A DNA stretch of 56,088 nt from an uncultured Candidatus Poseidoniales archaeon (GTDB lineage: Archaea > Thermoplasmatota > Poseidoniia > Poseidoniales > Poseidoniaceae): assembly GCA_905182715.1 (NCBI GenBank), contig CAJJCP010000010.1:1-56088 (forward strand), in the 5' to 3' direction. Positions within the stretch are counted from its first letter, which is position 1. Every line of letters begins with the position of its first letter. A program made the position numbers and the translations under genes. Of the stretch, positions 1 through 12,019 are shown in pieces. A model generated the notes under the pieces. That model saw only the letters and a program-made list of their open reading frames with translations, had not been told where the DNA came from and did not search any database.

Positions 1-2
1 AT

Positions 3-1038
<1,036 letters not shown>

Positions 1039-1082
1039 TTTTCTACCCATGAGAAACGATGTGGAGTATGGAGGAATAAAAT

Positions 1083-1382
1083 ATGGATCTAAACCGACAA
1101 TTAAAGAATGCAATATCAACTGGGAATCTACGATTTGGACAACGCCAAGCACTCGATGCGTGTGCTCGTGGTGAAGCAAAATTGATTATTTTCGCTGCGA
1201 ACTGCCCAACTGAATTTATTGATGAACTACACGCAAGTCACCCAGAAGTGACCAAGTTCCGTACCACACTCGTCAACCGTGAACTCGGAATCGCATGTGG
1301 TAAGCCATTTTCAGTTTCTACTGTCAGCATCATTGATGCAGGCGACAGCGATTTGCTTCAACTCGAAACCAATATCGAGTGA
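1083..1382 (+). CDS. rpl30e: Large ribosomal subunit protein L30e
   Basis: The 99-residue product matches the L7Ae/L30e RNA-binding fold: an N-terminal helix (MDLNRQLKNAI), then the LIIFAANCP strand-turn and a C-terminal IACGKPFSVSTVSIIDAGDSD segment typical of archaeal L30e. It binds 23S rRNA in the 50S subunit. The ATG at 1083 gives the usual family length. It follows rpoA2 directly, as in many archaea. What is unusual is what comes next: instead of nusA and the S12/S7 genes, a large surface-protein gene begins a few bases after the stop codon. Confidence 0.93.
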   Translation: MDLNRQLKNAISTGNLRFGQRQALDACARGEAKLIIFAANCPTEFIDELHASHPEVTKFRTTLVNRELGIACGKPFSVSTVSIIDAGDSDLLQLETNIE

Positions 1383-1460
1383 GTACTGGTGTTCACTCTG
1401 CCAAGTTTTCTTGGCACTGTGAGTCAAAGGTTTGATGTCTGTAGGCGGATTGGTTCTGCT

Positions 1461-4400
1461 ATGCGCCCTTCATTTGCATCCGTATCGGCAATCCTGATTT
1501 CATTCTTGATGCTCTCATCCGTCTTTGTGTTGGAACACTCGAGTGAAGCTTTTGAGGAACTAGACGACGTCAGTTCTGACCTCATCGAGTTTACATCCGC
1601 ACGTGGTTCTTCGAAATCCTTCATTGCTTCAGGTGGCTCCTCTACCCAGAGTATCGATCCATCTCAAATTATTGCGGACCCAAATGGTGGATGGATTATT
1701 GGCTCTGAATACAATACAACCTTGACTTTTGGTACACAAACTCTCCAACGAACTTCCCCGTATAACGCTGGAGAATTCTTTTTAGCGACCATTGATGATA
1801 CAGGTACTTGGCAATCACTGTTCGGTGCCGACCATAGTTTTGGTGCAGGTGGCCTTTCTTACCTTACGGATATCAACGTCGATATCGGTGGGGAAATCTT
1901 GGTAACTGGATATTTTTATGGTGAGATTTCCTTTTCCGGAGGTCCAGGTAACCCTACATCAATCATCTCGAATACCAACTCTGGTTTCCATTATGAAGGG
2001 TTCTTGGCGAAAGCAGACCGAATGGGTAATTGGCTATGGGCCAATGGGTTTAGCACATTAGTGAACGGTTCAGGTGAATACAGTGTGACCAGCACTCTTG
2101 AACTCGACAATGTGGGTGATATTTATGTCACCGGTGAATTTCAAGGCGAAACTGACTTTGGCGGTTTTACATTGAATGTCTCGAATACTCAGGTCTTTGT
2201 AGCAAAATTTTCGGGAAGGACAGGCTCTCTTGATTGGGTTGTCAATGGTGGTGGAATTGGTACGAACCGTATTATTGATTCCGCAGTGACTCCATCCGGG
2301 GGTCTCAAATTAGCAACAATTTCTGATGGCTTTGCTCAATGGTCGAGCTCAAGTTATGTGGCAGTGGGTACACTTGACGCTGTGATTGTTGAATTAGATG
2401 CTACCGGTGGTGTACTTAATCTGAAAGGAATTGGTGCCAGTGGTCAACAAACAGTTGTCACCAGTATTACCGTTGATTCCGCAGGAGATACCTATCTTGC
2501 AGGAACCTTTGGTGGAACGATCTCAAGTGGAGGTTGGACTGCCACTGCAATGTATGGTGGAAATGATATCTTTGTAGCACGAAGCGCAGTTACCACTTCC
2601 AACAGTTGGGCATTTGTATCAGGTTCAAGTGCAGCTGACGAAGCCCAAGCCCTCGCAGTCACCTCATCTGGGGCAGTCGCGTACAGTGGCTATCTTACTG
2701 CATCGCATACCGCAGGCGCCACAACATTGGTTCCTTCAAACCATGATGGTTTTGTCATTGGTCTCTCATCGACAGGTACACTTGATTGGACTGAACTGAT
2801 TGGTGGTTCACAGTATGACTATGCTTGGGCCATGAACGTCAACATCAGTGACTACATTGGTATCGCAGGTTCGTATTCAGGTTCAATGACGCACGACGGC
2901 TCTACTTTGACTTCATCTGGCGGTAGAGATGCCTATGTGTGGGTTTTTGACCCCGCATCACTGAAAGATTCAGACAGCGACAGTATTGTCGATGTCGATG
3001 ATAACTGTCCAAACGTTTCGAATCCGAGTCAAGCCGATACCGACAGCGACGGCCTCGGTGACGCATGTGATTCAGACGATGACAACGATGGACTCACAGA
3101 TAATTATCCGGATTATTGTCCTCGGAACAGTGAATTCAATTGGACCAGTATGCAAGATTTGGACAATCCTTCCGCTTCAACTGATTGGGATAATGACGGT
3201 TGTAAAGACGATTCCGAAGATTCCGATGACGATAACGACCAAGTCCTCGATGTTGACGACCTTTGTCCTTACACTTCCTATGATCCACCTCGACCAACCT
3301 GGATTTCAGATACAGCCACCAACGACATCGACGGCGATGGATGCCGAGACAGTGATGAAGACCTCAATGATGATGCAGATGGATTTGATGATGCCAATGA
3401 TGATTGTCCAACTCTTGCAGGAACTTCCACAAATGGTACCATTGGTTGTCTTGATACTGATGGCGATGGTTGGTCAGACTCGACCGATGATTGTCCAAGT
3501 GAGGCTGGTAATTCTACTCGAAACGGCAAAAATGCATGTCCTGACAACGATGGAGACGGTTGGTCGAATGCTGATGACGCATTCCCCGACGAGGTCACTC
3601 AGTGGGCAGATGCCGACTCGGATGGATTTGGAGATAATACCCAAGGTGTCACTCCTGATGCTTGTCCTACCGTTCCGGGAACGTCCACGATTGACCGTTT
3701 AGGATGCTTTGATGCTGATGAAGATGGTTATTCAAATTCAGATACGACTTGGAATGTTGGAAACGGGGCTGATTACTTCCCGAACGATCCGACTCAATGG
3801 TCTGACTTTGATGAAGATGGTTTTGGCGATAATCTGGGGCAACTTCTCATGGACTGACCGGTAAATCTTCTTGGCCAGGTGAAATGGTAATGGATGCAAC
3901 TACGCAAGATGCATGCCCTACCCGTTCAGGGAACTCTTGGCAAGATGACACACTTGGCTGCCCAGATGCTGATGGCGATGGCTGGTACGACTTGATGGAT
4001 GCGTTCTCAAGCGATGCTACGCAATGGGAAGATGCAGATATGGATGGCTACGGTGACAATGCCTCTGGTAACCAGCCCGATGCATGCCCTTCTGTTGCAG
4101 GTAACTCAACCATCGATCGTTTCGGTTGTATGGATTCAGACGGTGATGGCTACTCAAACGCCGATTTCTCTTGGGGATACGACATGGGTGGCGATGCTTT
4201 CCCTGACGAACCGACGCAATGGGCAGACGGAGACGGTGATGGCTTTGGAGAGAATCCAAATGGTGTCACTCCTGATGATTGTCCTACCGTTCGTGATACT
4301 TCCAGCATCGACCGATATGGTTGTGCAGATACAGATGGAGACGGTATTTCCGACCCCGATGATACCTGGACCCTTGCTGATGGTGCAGATGCATGTATTT

Positions 4401-4997
4401 CGGGTGCTGGAAACTCAACACTCGACCGCATTGGTTGCTTTGATGGCGATGGTGATGGCTACTCAAACCCAGCAGGCGATTGGTCTGTGAGTGATGGAGC
4501 AGATGCGTATCCTGATGACCCTCTACGTTGGCTCAAAGACAAGTCTGCAAGCGATGGGGCCTCCTCTTCAACTGTGGTGATCTTTGGAATCGTGGGTTCT
4601 TGTATTGGCAGTTATTGCCGCACTTGCCCTTTTGTTCCTCAAAAAGCCTGAAGAAGAAGGTGTTCAAAAGACATGGACTGACGGTACGTTCGCTCCAATG
4701 GGTGGTGCAATGCCTGCCATGCCGAACATGGGTGCTCAACCAGCAGTCATGATGCCAAGCTACGCTGCAATACCTGCAGCGACTCCAGCAGTGGCTATGC
4801 CTGACTTTGCAGCTCAACCTGCAGCACAACCCGTTGCAGTTGCAGTAGCGCCTGCGGTTGTTGCACCCGTTGCTCAACCTGCACCAGTACAGCCAGACCC
4901 TGCTCGAGAATACTACAATGGATTGATCGCACAAGGCTATCCACAAGCTAATGCAATTCAATACACGCAACAGTATTATCCAACATTCCAAGGTTGA
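1461..4997 (+). CDS. Large secreted protein with SBBP-type beta-propeller repeats, thrombospondin type 3 repeats and a C-terminal membrane anchor (two frameshifts)
   Basis: The protein of roughly 1,180 residues begins with a signal-type hydrophobic segment after MRPSFASVS; a GTG at 1389 is an alternative start. The first ~500 residues contain repeated motifs such as VGDIYVTGEFQGETDFGG and AGDTYLAGTFGGT, resembling SBBP beta-propeller repeats. From about 2960 to 4530 there are many Asp-rich repeats (DTDSDGLGDACDSDDDNDG, DGDGWSDSTDDCPSEAG) of the thrombospondin type 3 class, which bind calcium, each with paired cysteines. A membrane segment follows (about 4580-4650), then a Pro/Ala/Met-rich tail ending in QYTQQYYPTFQG. 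The frame is lost near 3830 (one base missing) and near 4590 (one base extra); both sides read perfectly in the repeat pattern. It is likely a cell-surface adhesin or degradative scaffold. The substrate is unknown. Confidence 0.8.
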
Positions 4998-5107
4998 ACC
5001 GTTTCATTTGAAACGAATTGCTTCGGTAAGGACACACCGTGCAGAGTATCCATCATATCTCAGAGTGGTGCATTGAGTCTTGTAAGAATTGGACAAGGAA
5101 GCCTCTA

Positions 5108-7810
5108 TCACTTCGATCGTATTTGCAGTCCACGTTGAAGTAACCCACCTTTTTGCTCAGGTTCAATTTCATGCATCACTACCACTTCCTCTTCTTCGTC
5201 TTCAGATGACCGAAAAGTCATCATTAAGGAGGCAAAAAGAGCGCCAAATACTCCAAGCCAAAGGAAGAATGGAAGAACATCAAGCGGTGTGTCAAAATTC
5301 ATCCAGTACGTAAAGTGATTCTGATTTTGAACGATGGAACTCTCCATGGTTTCTGCGTCGGAATCTCCGATCATTGAAGAGGATTGAATCTCAAAGACTG
5401 GGGCAAGGTCACCGAGTGATGGTTTCGTATGCATTGCATGAGCATCTCTGGTATCGAGGTAAAACCGAGTTGTTGAATCACCAGCAATGATGAGTCCGGA
5501 AAGTTGTTCAGATTTGACTTCGATTTCACTGCCTAAATAGATGGGTAAGGCACTTGGCATCGCATCGAGTAGTGAGAATGTCTTCAGTAAGTTCGCCTGA
5601 ATAGAACGTTCCGTAGGGTCGACTGAAGCCTCACATGTGTTGACTGGGATTCCCTTTACGACATCGGTACCAGAACAAACGATATCTGTGACTTCATAGC
5701 CGGAAACATCGACTTTGTCACGAACTCCAGTAAGAAAACCACCGGTCGCACCTGAGAGGTCTTCCGGAGTGATAAGCCCGAATGTTGCATCATACATTGC
5801 ATCGTTTCTCCATGACAATTGACTTGAGCCGTCTTGTTGTAGCAACTCACCTTTTTCGCAAACAGGCCTCTCACCTGTACAAATTGTGTAATTCGTGCCA
5901 TCACCGTTAACCACTTCATCAGAGCCATAGTAGGTTTTGTTCGATTCTAAAGAAGCCCAACCCACACTCATGTCGCTTGCATCCCCTGATGCCAGGACGG
6001 CACTGACTGGGTCATGCCATCCGAGAAGCCAGCTGTTGACTGATTGAGTAAGATAGGGCTGCGCTCCAAAACTCGTTATCAATAAATCTTCCACGAACTC
6101 ACCAAAGATGTCATCAACGACTAATTCTTGAAGGGCTCTTGCTTCATTGGTTTGAATCTTGTAGGCTGCGGCAATCACCTCAAGGTCCCAACTCTTTGTT
6201 TCCGAGATTGGTGTTCCAAGGTATCCCGGTGGAGCCTTGCCTGACAGTTCACCGTAGAGGAAGAGCAGTGCTCCATCCGTTGTGGTCAGACCCAACGGTC
6301 CATACAATATTTCAGCCGACTGTTCAGGTGTGAGTTCGATGTCTGGAAGTAAATTCATTGTTCCCCAATCACCACCCTGATTCAAACTGTATTGCAGAAA
6401 ACCACCACTAATTGGATCTTGAGCGCCAAAACTTGTGTTGACAAATTGCTTGGCATTGAGTGTACCATTCCCCCCAAGTAAAGCCATTTGGAGTGAAGAG
6501 GTGGAGTTTGACCACCCATTTGCCCAAGGAGTGATTACATCGTATTGGCCTTGACTTAAATCAAAAGTCGACATTGCTTCTGATGGCGATAATCCTAAGA
6601 ATTTACTTAATCCAAATCCCGTACCTCCTGAATTTGTAGCTAACAAACCAAGTGGGCTATCGGTCCCATCACCGTTCAGCATCAAATTCAGACAGTCAAC
6701 ATCGGAAAAATCGATCCCAAGTAAATTGTTCAAACGGTCAGCAATATCGTCACTGTCGGTGTATGGCGAGCCTCCACCATTCGATTGAAATTCAAAACCT
6801 ATTCCAACATATAAAGCCCAATCCCGAATCAGCGTTTGAGCGTAATCGATGTTTTCAGAGTCGTCCAAACCGTCACCATCCGTATCCACCATTTCGGCGG
6901 CCAAGTAGCCGTAAGCTCTCGCTCGTTTGACCGAGATGGAATCGGTTGGGTTTGCTTCAAGTTCGGATAATAAGGCATCTGGTTCTCCCATAGAAACAAA
7001 GGCTACTGGACCCAAATCATTGAGTAATGAAATATCAAACAAAGAATCTGATGGATGAAATGAAGAATTCAGTGCTGTATCGAGACCTTCAAGGAAGTTC
7101 GCTATTGGTAAGATGTTTCCATCAAGAGTATTTGGTAACAGTACGCTCACTTGCCCAGCCGCTTCGGCTGCAGTGAGTGCTGCGTATGAATACGAGCCAA
7201 AACCAGCCCCTCCAATCGTTTGGGTCATCGAGTCAATGAAATCTGCAGTAGCAATTCCGGCTTGGGTTGTATTCAAATCTTGATTCATCATTCCACTTGA
7301 AAAACCAACTTTCGTCAAATCCATGATGCCTTTGAATGCCGTTCCAGTCGCCCCAATTAATTGTGGTCGAAACTGAATATTCAGTTGAGTCAAATCCTCA
7401 TCACAAGAATTCGTACTTTCTGTAGAGCAGTGATAACTTTTAACAACATTATAGGTGAGTTCACCGTTCTGCTCATCATGGTTTATGAGTGTTTTCTCCG
7501 AAGTTATTTCGTAGGTATAAGGACCCTTCTTCTCATACCTTGGCTGAACACTCTCTGCCAACACATCTTCTAAATTCGCTAAATTCCATGCATAATAATC
7601 ACGTGTTACAGTCGTGGTGGCCCAAGAATCTTCGACGCTCTCGCAGTTTCCGTCGTTACCACAGGCAGAATCAAGGGGAAAGGTAGCAAATTTTTCTTCT
7701 ACCGCACCAGGTACTGCACCGGTAAACACGATAGGCAGGAGTGTCACATTGATCAGTAAAAAAAATGTTGCAGCACCGAGTAGAATCTTGTTCAAGAGTG
7801 AGACCTGCAT
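5108..7810 (-). CDS. CD36/LIMP-2 (scavenger receptor class B)-like membrane protein
   Basis: The 900-residue product has an uncleaved-looking N-terminal membrane helix (residues ~8-30), a large ectodomain and a second helix (~848-866) followed by a short acidic cytoplasmic tail. This is the CD36-family topology. Similarities recalled from human CD36: an N-terminal DYYAWNLANLEDVL region like the family's FWIFDVQNPQEVM; KKGPYTYEI at ~95-102 matching RGPYTYRV; NSWLLGWHDPVSAVLA near residue 590 matching ELLWGYRDPFLSLV; and a following block with NYTICTG, then LSWRNDAM, where CD36 has its Cys-rich lipid-pocket region. Compared with ~470-residue CD36, about 400 residues are inserted after residue ~150, including a D-T-D-G-D-G-L-D-D motif at ~308-318 that looks like a calcium loop. 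Eukaryotic relatives transport lipids or bind ligands. Function here is unknown. It is convergent with the TSP3-repeat gene and divergent from an RND exporter. Confidence 0.75.
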   Translation of the reverse strand: MQVSLLNKILLGAATFFLLINVTLLPIVFTGAVPGAVEEKFATFPLDSACGNDGNCESVEDSWATTTVTRDYYAWNLANLEDVLAESVQPRYEKKGPYTYEITSEKTLINHDEQNGELTYNVVKSYHCSTESTNSCDEDLTQLNIQFRPQLIGATGTAFKGIMDLTKVGFSSGMMNQDLNTTQAGIATADFIDSMTQTIGGAGFGSYSYAALTAAEAAGQVSVLLPNTLDGNILPIANFLEGLDTALNSSFHPSDSLFDISLLNDLGPVAFVSMGEPDALLSELEANPTDSISVKRARAYGYLAAEMVDTDGDGLDDSENIDYAQTLIRDWALYVGIGFEFQSNGGGSPYTDSDDIADRLNNLLGIDFSDVDCLNLMLNGDGTDSPLGLLATNSGGTGFGLSKFLGLSPSEAMSTFDLSQGQYDVITPWANGWSNSTSSLQMALLGGNGTLNAKQFVNTSFGAQDPISGGFLQYSLNQGGDWGTMNLLPDIELTPEQSAEILYGPLGLTTTDGALLFLYGELSGKAPPGYLGTPISETKSWDLEVIAAAYKIQTNEARALQELVVDDIFGEFVEDLLITSFGAQPYLTQSVNSWLLGWHDPVSAVLASGDASDMSVGWASLESNKTYYGSDEVVNGDGTNYTICTGERPVCEKGELLQQDGSSQLSWRNDAMYDATFGLITPEDLSGATGGFLTGVRDKVDVSGYEVTDIVCSGTDVVKGIPVNTCEASVDPTERSIQANLLKTFSLLDAMPSALPIYLGSEIEVKSEQLSGLIIAGDSTTRFYLDTRDAHAMHTKPSLGDLAPVFEIQSSSMIGDSDAETMESSIVQNQNHFTYWMNFDTPLDVLPFFLWLGVFGALFASLMMTFRSSEDEEEEVVVMHEIEPEQKGGLLQRGLQIRSK

Positions 7811-8056
7811 ATGGAGTGATACACAATTTTGGTTGTTAAAGATTGAGCCGACAAAAAATCAAATGGAGTGTACCTCCTGACGTTCTTGAGTAAGTTCAGC
7901 ATCTGATATACAATTGATGTATTAACCCTCAACATCATTTTGATACTGGATTACGCAAGCGTTGGTCGCAGAGTGTGCCCATGTAATGTGAAGTAGAAAC
8001 ATTTCGCTGTATGTTGGAAACATTCATTGATAAATGGGCCATGTCCGGCAAGGGAT

Positions 8057-10415
8057 ATGGAATCCTCGACTGACGCTCGGATGTTCGAAGGCCGCGCCTT
8101 TTACAAACTTGGAGAATTCACGCATGATTACCGAAAACAAGTCCTTGCGTTTGGTATTCTTGCCTGTTTAGGGATGGCTTCATTGATGGCTATGGGACCT
8201 GACTGGTCCGAGGCTTGGGGCGAAGGAGATCTTGAATCAGTTGAAGCGATTTCGACCATGAACGATGCCTTTAGCGAAGATGGAAGCGACTCTGAAAGTG
8301 CTCAAGGTTTTGTTTATCTTGTTCGTCATTCGACGCTCAATGACACTTCCGAGCTCTGGCAACAAGAAGTACAAGATGCCCTTGCTGGTTTTGCTAAATT
8401 AGCAGATGTTTCTATAGAGTACTCTTGGGAGACTTCAGGTGATGAGCGTAATGAATTCACTTTAGAGCGTGATGATGGATTTTGGGCACAGAACAAGGTC
8501 GTGTTCAACATGTCACGTAAAGATGCCAAAATCCTTTATTCAGAGCATTGGGAATCGGTAGAAATTGATAGCCAGTTTGATGCATGGAGGACTGATAAAA
8601 CCGCTATTGAATTCACTTTTGATAATCGAATTCAAGAAGACCTTGTCAAGGCAGAACTTGTATCAGGTCCACTTTCACTCATCATTCTCGCCATCGTTTT
8701 CGGTACACTCATTGCGGCTCTCTTACCTGTAGGAGTTGGTATTCTCACCGTAGTCTCTGCCATGGGCGTTACGATTTGGTTGTCAAATGTCACGGATGTC
8801 ACTCAATATGCTGTCAATATCATTTCACTCATTGGAATTGGTGTCTCGATTGATTATTCTCTCTTCCTTGTAAATCGATTCAGGGAAGAGATGGGGCGTA
8901 ATCCGGATGATATCCGCACTGCTACTGCAATGACGGTTGCTACTGCAGGTAAAGCGGTGTTTTTCAGCGGTGTAACCGTTGCCATTGGGTTGATGGGGAT
9001 GTTATTCTTCACCAATACCAGTTTGCCAAGCCTGGGTATCGGCGGGACTTTAGCCGTCACTATTGCAATGATCTATTCTCTCCTTGGTTTTACCTGCAGT
9101 TCTCGCACTTCTTGGTCCTCGAATCAATACAGGTCGTAAACTCCCTTTCTCGTTCAAGATTGAAGAAAACGGTGAGGATGGCATTTGGTCTCGTATTGCA
9201 AACACAGTGATGGACAGGCCATGGGCGGTTTTGATTCCAACGCTCATCATCCTGCTCGGTGCTGGGTTGCCCTTCTTCCAAGCTGAGTTCTCTCTTGCGA
9301 ACCGTGATGCTCTTCCACCGGATGATGAATCACGACTTGGACTCGACCATATCGACTCTCTCTGGCCACAAAGCACCTCAAATGCTGCTATTGTCGTGAT
9401 TGATTTTGATGGGACTGACCCGCTGAATGAATCGAACCTACGTCAAATGCACCGTTGGATGGTCTCGCAAGTGGAAGATGAACGGATTGTCGAAGCCTTT
9501 GGCTATGCATTGCCACAGATTGGTATGAACGAATCAAGCGTGGTTCAGTTCTGGACAACACCTGCCGAATACCTCACACCAGAGCAAAACGCCACACGTG
9601 AATATCTTCGACAACAATTCATCTCTGGTGATGTCACCTATGTCGTGTACGCTATTGACGGGCCAAGTACCAGTAGGGAAAGCCATGAGTTCGTAGAAGA
9701 TATGCGTGAAGACCGAGATGATTTCACCGACCTGTTGATTGTCGGCGAGGATTCCTCGCTCAAGGTAGCAGGGTTTGCTGCCTACAGCCTCGATACGCTT
9801 TGGGCCATTCAAGACAGTCTCCCAATAGCATTGGCCTTCATTCTCATCTCAACCATTGTCTTGATTTTCATTCAAGTTCGCAGTGTCATTATTCCAATCA
9901 AGGCAATTGTGATGAATATTCTCTCGATTTCCGCATCGTTCGGAATGTTGGTCTTTGTCTTCCAATGGGGTTATGGAGCAGATCTGCTCAACTTTACACC
10001 TCAACCAATTGAGGCTACAAATCCAGTTATCATGTTCTGTATTGTCTTTGGATTATCGATGGATTATGAAGTCTTGATGCTTTCACGTATCCATGAAGAA
10101 TGGGAACGTACGGGCGACAATACCCTTGCTGTCGCCAATGGATTGCAAAAGACAGGGCGCCTAATTACTGGAGCAGCAGCAATCATGGTTGTCGTGTTCA
10201 GTGCCTTTGGTTTGTCTTCAATCATTATCCTCAAGCAAATCGGTTTCGGTCTGGCTCTTGCAATTCTGCTCGATGCAACGATTGTCCGTGCTCTGGTTGT
10301 TCCTGCGACAATGCGCCTCATGGGCAAGTGGAACTGGTGGTCACCAAAATGGCTTGACCGCATGCTCCCTGCCAAAGCAGAACCTGGTCATCCAAAACAA
10401 GAAGAATCCGAATGA
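8057..10415 (+). CDS. RND superfamily (MMPL-type) exporter, one frameshift
   Basis: The protein of about 785 residues has two repeats, each a membrane helix, an extracellular domain and a bundle of five helices. The conserved intramembrane motifs are IGIGVSIDYSLF in the first half and VFGLSMDYEVLMLSR in the second, including the Asp used for proton coupling in RND/MMPL proteins. The second soluble domain begins after FFQAEFSLANRDALPPDDES. The frame breaks at about 9090; dropping one T from a four-T run gives GLPAVLALLGPRIN, the expected end of the first helical bundle. ATG at 8057 was chosen because the hydrophobic helix follows at a normal distance; 8081 is also possible. Substrate cannot be predicted; MMPL relatives export lipids or lipid-like compounds. 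The Old Yellow Enzyme gene starts 4 bases after its stop. Confidence 0.88.
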
Positions 10416-10419
10416 CCTG

Positions 10420-11569
10420 ATGTTCAGTTTGAATCATGCGAAGCATCAAGAAGGGGCAGTTCTTGCTTTCAGCATGGACCCATCGAGTCAATTCACACTT
10501 CCTCGAACGGGACATGTCTTAGCGAACCGGAGCGTACTTGCTGCGATGACCAACAAACAAAGCCATGAAGACGGCACGCTTTCAGATGAAGAAATAAGGT
10601 GGTTGGTTCGACGAGCCAAAGATGGATTCGCCATCACCACAACTGCAGCAGCCAACGTTACCGAACACGGGCGTGGCTGGGAAGGTGAAATGGGCGTATG
10701 GGGCGACCATCAACTCCCAGGTCTTACCAAGATGGCTACGCAATTGAAAGCGGCAGGAACCCTGAGTCTCGCTCAAATTTTTCACGGTGGAATGCGTGCC
10801 CCACAATCTCTCAATCAGGTTCAGCCTGTCTCTGCCAGCGAAAACACCGAGGCGGGAATGGATGGATTGTATACTCGGGCATTAACTCACGATGAAGTTG
10901 TAGAGATGATTCAATCCTTTACAGATGCAGCAGTGCGTTGCCAAAAAGGCTGGCTTTGATGGTGTTGAATTACACGGTGCTCATTCGTATTTGATTTGTC
11001 AATTCCTCGGAAGCATCACCAATCGACGTGAAGATGTCTGGGGTGGCGATTTGGCGGGGAGAAGCAAGTTCTTGCGTGACATGATCACTTCGGTTCGTCA
11101 AGCAACAGGCCCGGACTTTATTCTTGCAGTTCGTATCTCACCCATTATCGAAAAGGCAGGTATCTTCTTACATGAAAGTCTCGAACTTGCCGAGATATTA
11201 TGCGCAATGGACATCGATATGCTTCACATCTCTTGCTGGGATGTGTTCCAAGGCGTTGAGAATGATGAAGACGGCCCGAGTCTCACTCAACGATTCCGTG
11301 ATGTAATTCCTGCACATATGCCACTCGTATCCACAGGCGCAATCTGGTCTTCTATAGACGCAGAATGGCTTATGGATGAAGGTGCAGATTTGATTGGTGT
11401 TGCTCGAGTAGCGATTGCACACCCCGATTGGCCAATGCACCTTGGTGACCCCGATTATTCCCCTGAACGTCCACCGTTTAGCGAGCAGCATTTGCTGGAT
11501 GCAGACTTAAGCCCAGTTTTTGTTGAATACATGAAGCGATGGAAAGACTTCGTTGTCGGTGGCAATTGA
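10420..11569 (+). CDS. Old Yellow Enzyme family NADH:flavin oxidoreductase, one frameshift
   Basis: This is an FMN-dependent TIM-barrel oxidoreductase of the OYE/enoate-reductase class, about 380 residues. Family marks are the N-terminal LANRSVLAAMTN segment, LAQIFHGG, the AGFDGVELHGAHSYL strand with the flavin-site histidines region, and a C-terminal GADLIGVARVAIAHPDWP segment. The frame is broken at about 10938; removing one T from CGTTGCC gives AVRAKKAGFDGVELHGAH, exactly the family pattern, so the break is probably an error. ATG at 10420 follows the RND stop by four bases; ATG at 10474 is an alternative. It is probably cotranscribed with the exporter. The electron acceptor substrate is unknown. 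Confidence 0.87.
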
Positions 11570-11647
11570 AGGAAGGAACTCATCAGACAATCGGACTTCT
11601 CCCGAGTCTACGGAAGGTCTAATGTCCGGTCTCCTTAATCTCAGTGC

Positions 11648-12019
11648 ATGGAAGGAATGTCAGTTGACCAGTGGATGGCCCATGAAGCACAGAATGAATG
11701 GGAAAACATGATGAAGAAAATTGCAGTGTTTCATGATAAACATAAGTTCGAAGAAAACAACGGACATGATATGGGCTATCGCATTGCCCTTACCGTAGAA
11801 GAATTAGGTGAATTTGCAGCTGCGGTGACTAAAGGTAAGCCTCTTGCTGATTGTGCTGAAGAAATGGCCGATATTCTTCTGTTGCTGATGGGGCACTCCT
11901 TAGCAATGGAAATTGATTTGAAAGCTGCCTTTGAAGCAAAGTATGCGACAATCATGCAACGACCATCACGGCAAGGGCGTTTGGGATTACGGGTGACTGA
12001 ATACAATCCAGATGAATGA
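11648..12019 (+). CDS. MazG-like nucleotide pyrophosphohydrolase
   Basis: The 123-residue all-alpha protein has the MazG/dUTPase-2 metal-binding pattern: VEELGEFAAAVTKG (E-E-L-x-E) followed by CAEEMADILLLLMG (E-x-x-D). This family hydrolyses nucleoside triphosphates to monophosphates and pyrophosphate, often as nucleotide-pool housekeeping. It ends exactly where the convergent dihydrofolate reductase gene ends, with no gap. The position beside thyA-folA fits a nucleotide-pool role, but substrate preference cannot be read from sequence. Confidence 0.8.
   Translation: MEGMSVDQWMAHEAQNEWENMMKKIAVFHDKHKFEENNGHDMGYRIALTVEELGEFAAAVTKGKPLADCAEEMADILLLLMGHSLAMEIDLKAAFEAKYATIMQRPSRQGRLGLRVTEYNPDE

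Noticed and set aside
2986-3702. 238-codon frame inside the Asp-rich repeat region
   Set aside because: It is a shadow created by repeated GAT/GAC codons of the calcium-repeat protein; its Met/Thr-rich translation is an artefact of the repeats.
2960-4530. Possible DNA-level tandem repeats or CRISPR-like array
   Set aside because: Spacing and unit length are irregular and follow protein repeats (thrombospondin type 3), with no identical repeats separated by unique spacers.
9050-9376. Minus-strand frame of 108 codons within the first RND gene
   Set aside because: It overlaps a clear membrane-transporter coding region and resembles no protein.
10189-10419. N-terminal extension of the Old Yellow Enzyme frame into the RND gene
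   Set aside because: The sequence before 10420 is the transporter's own coding region in another frame; the flavoprotein homology begins only after that.
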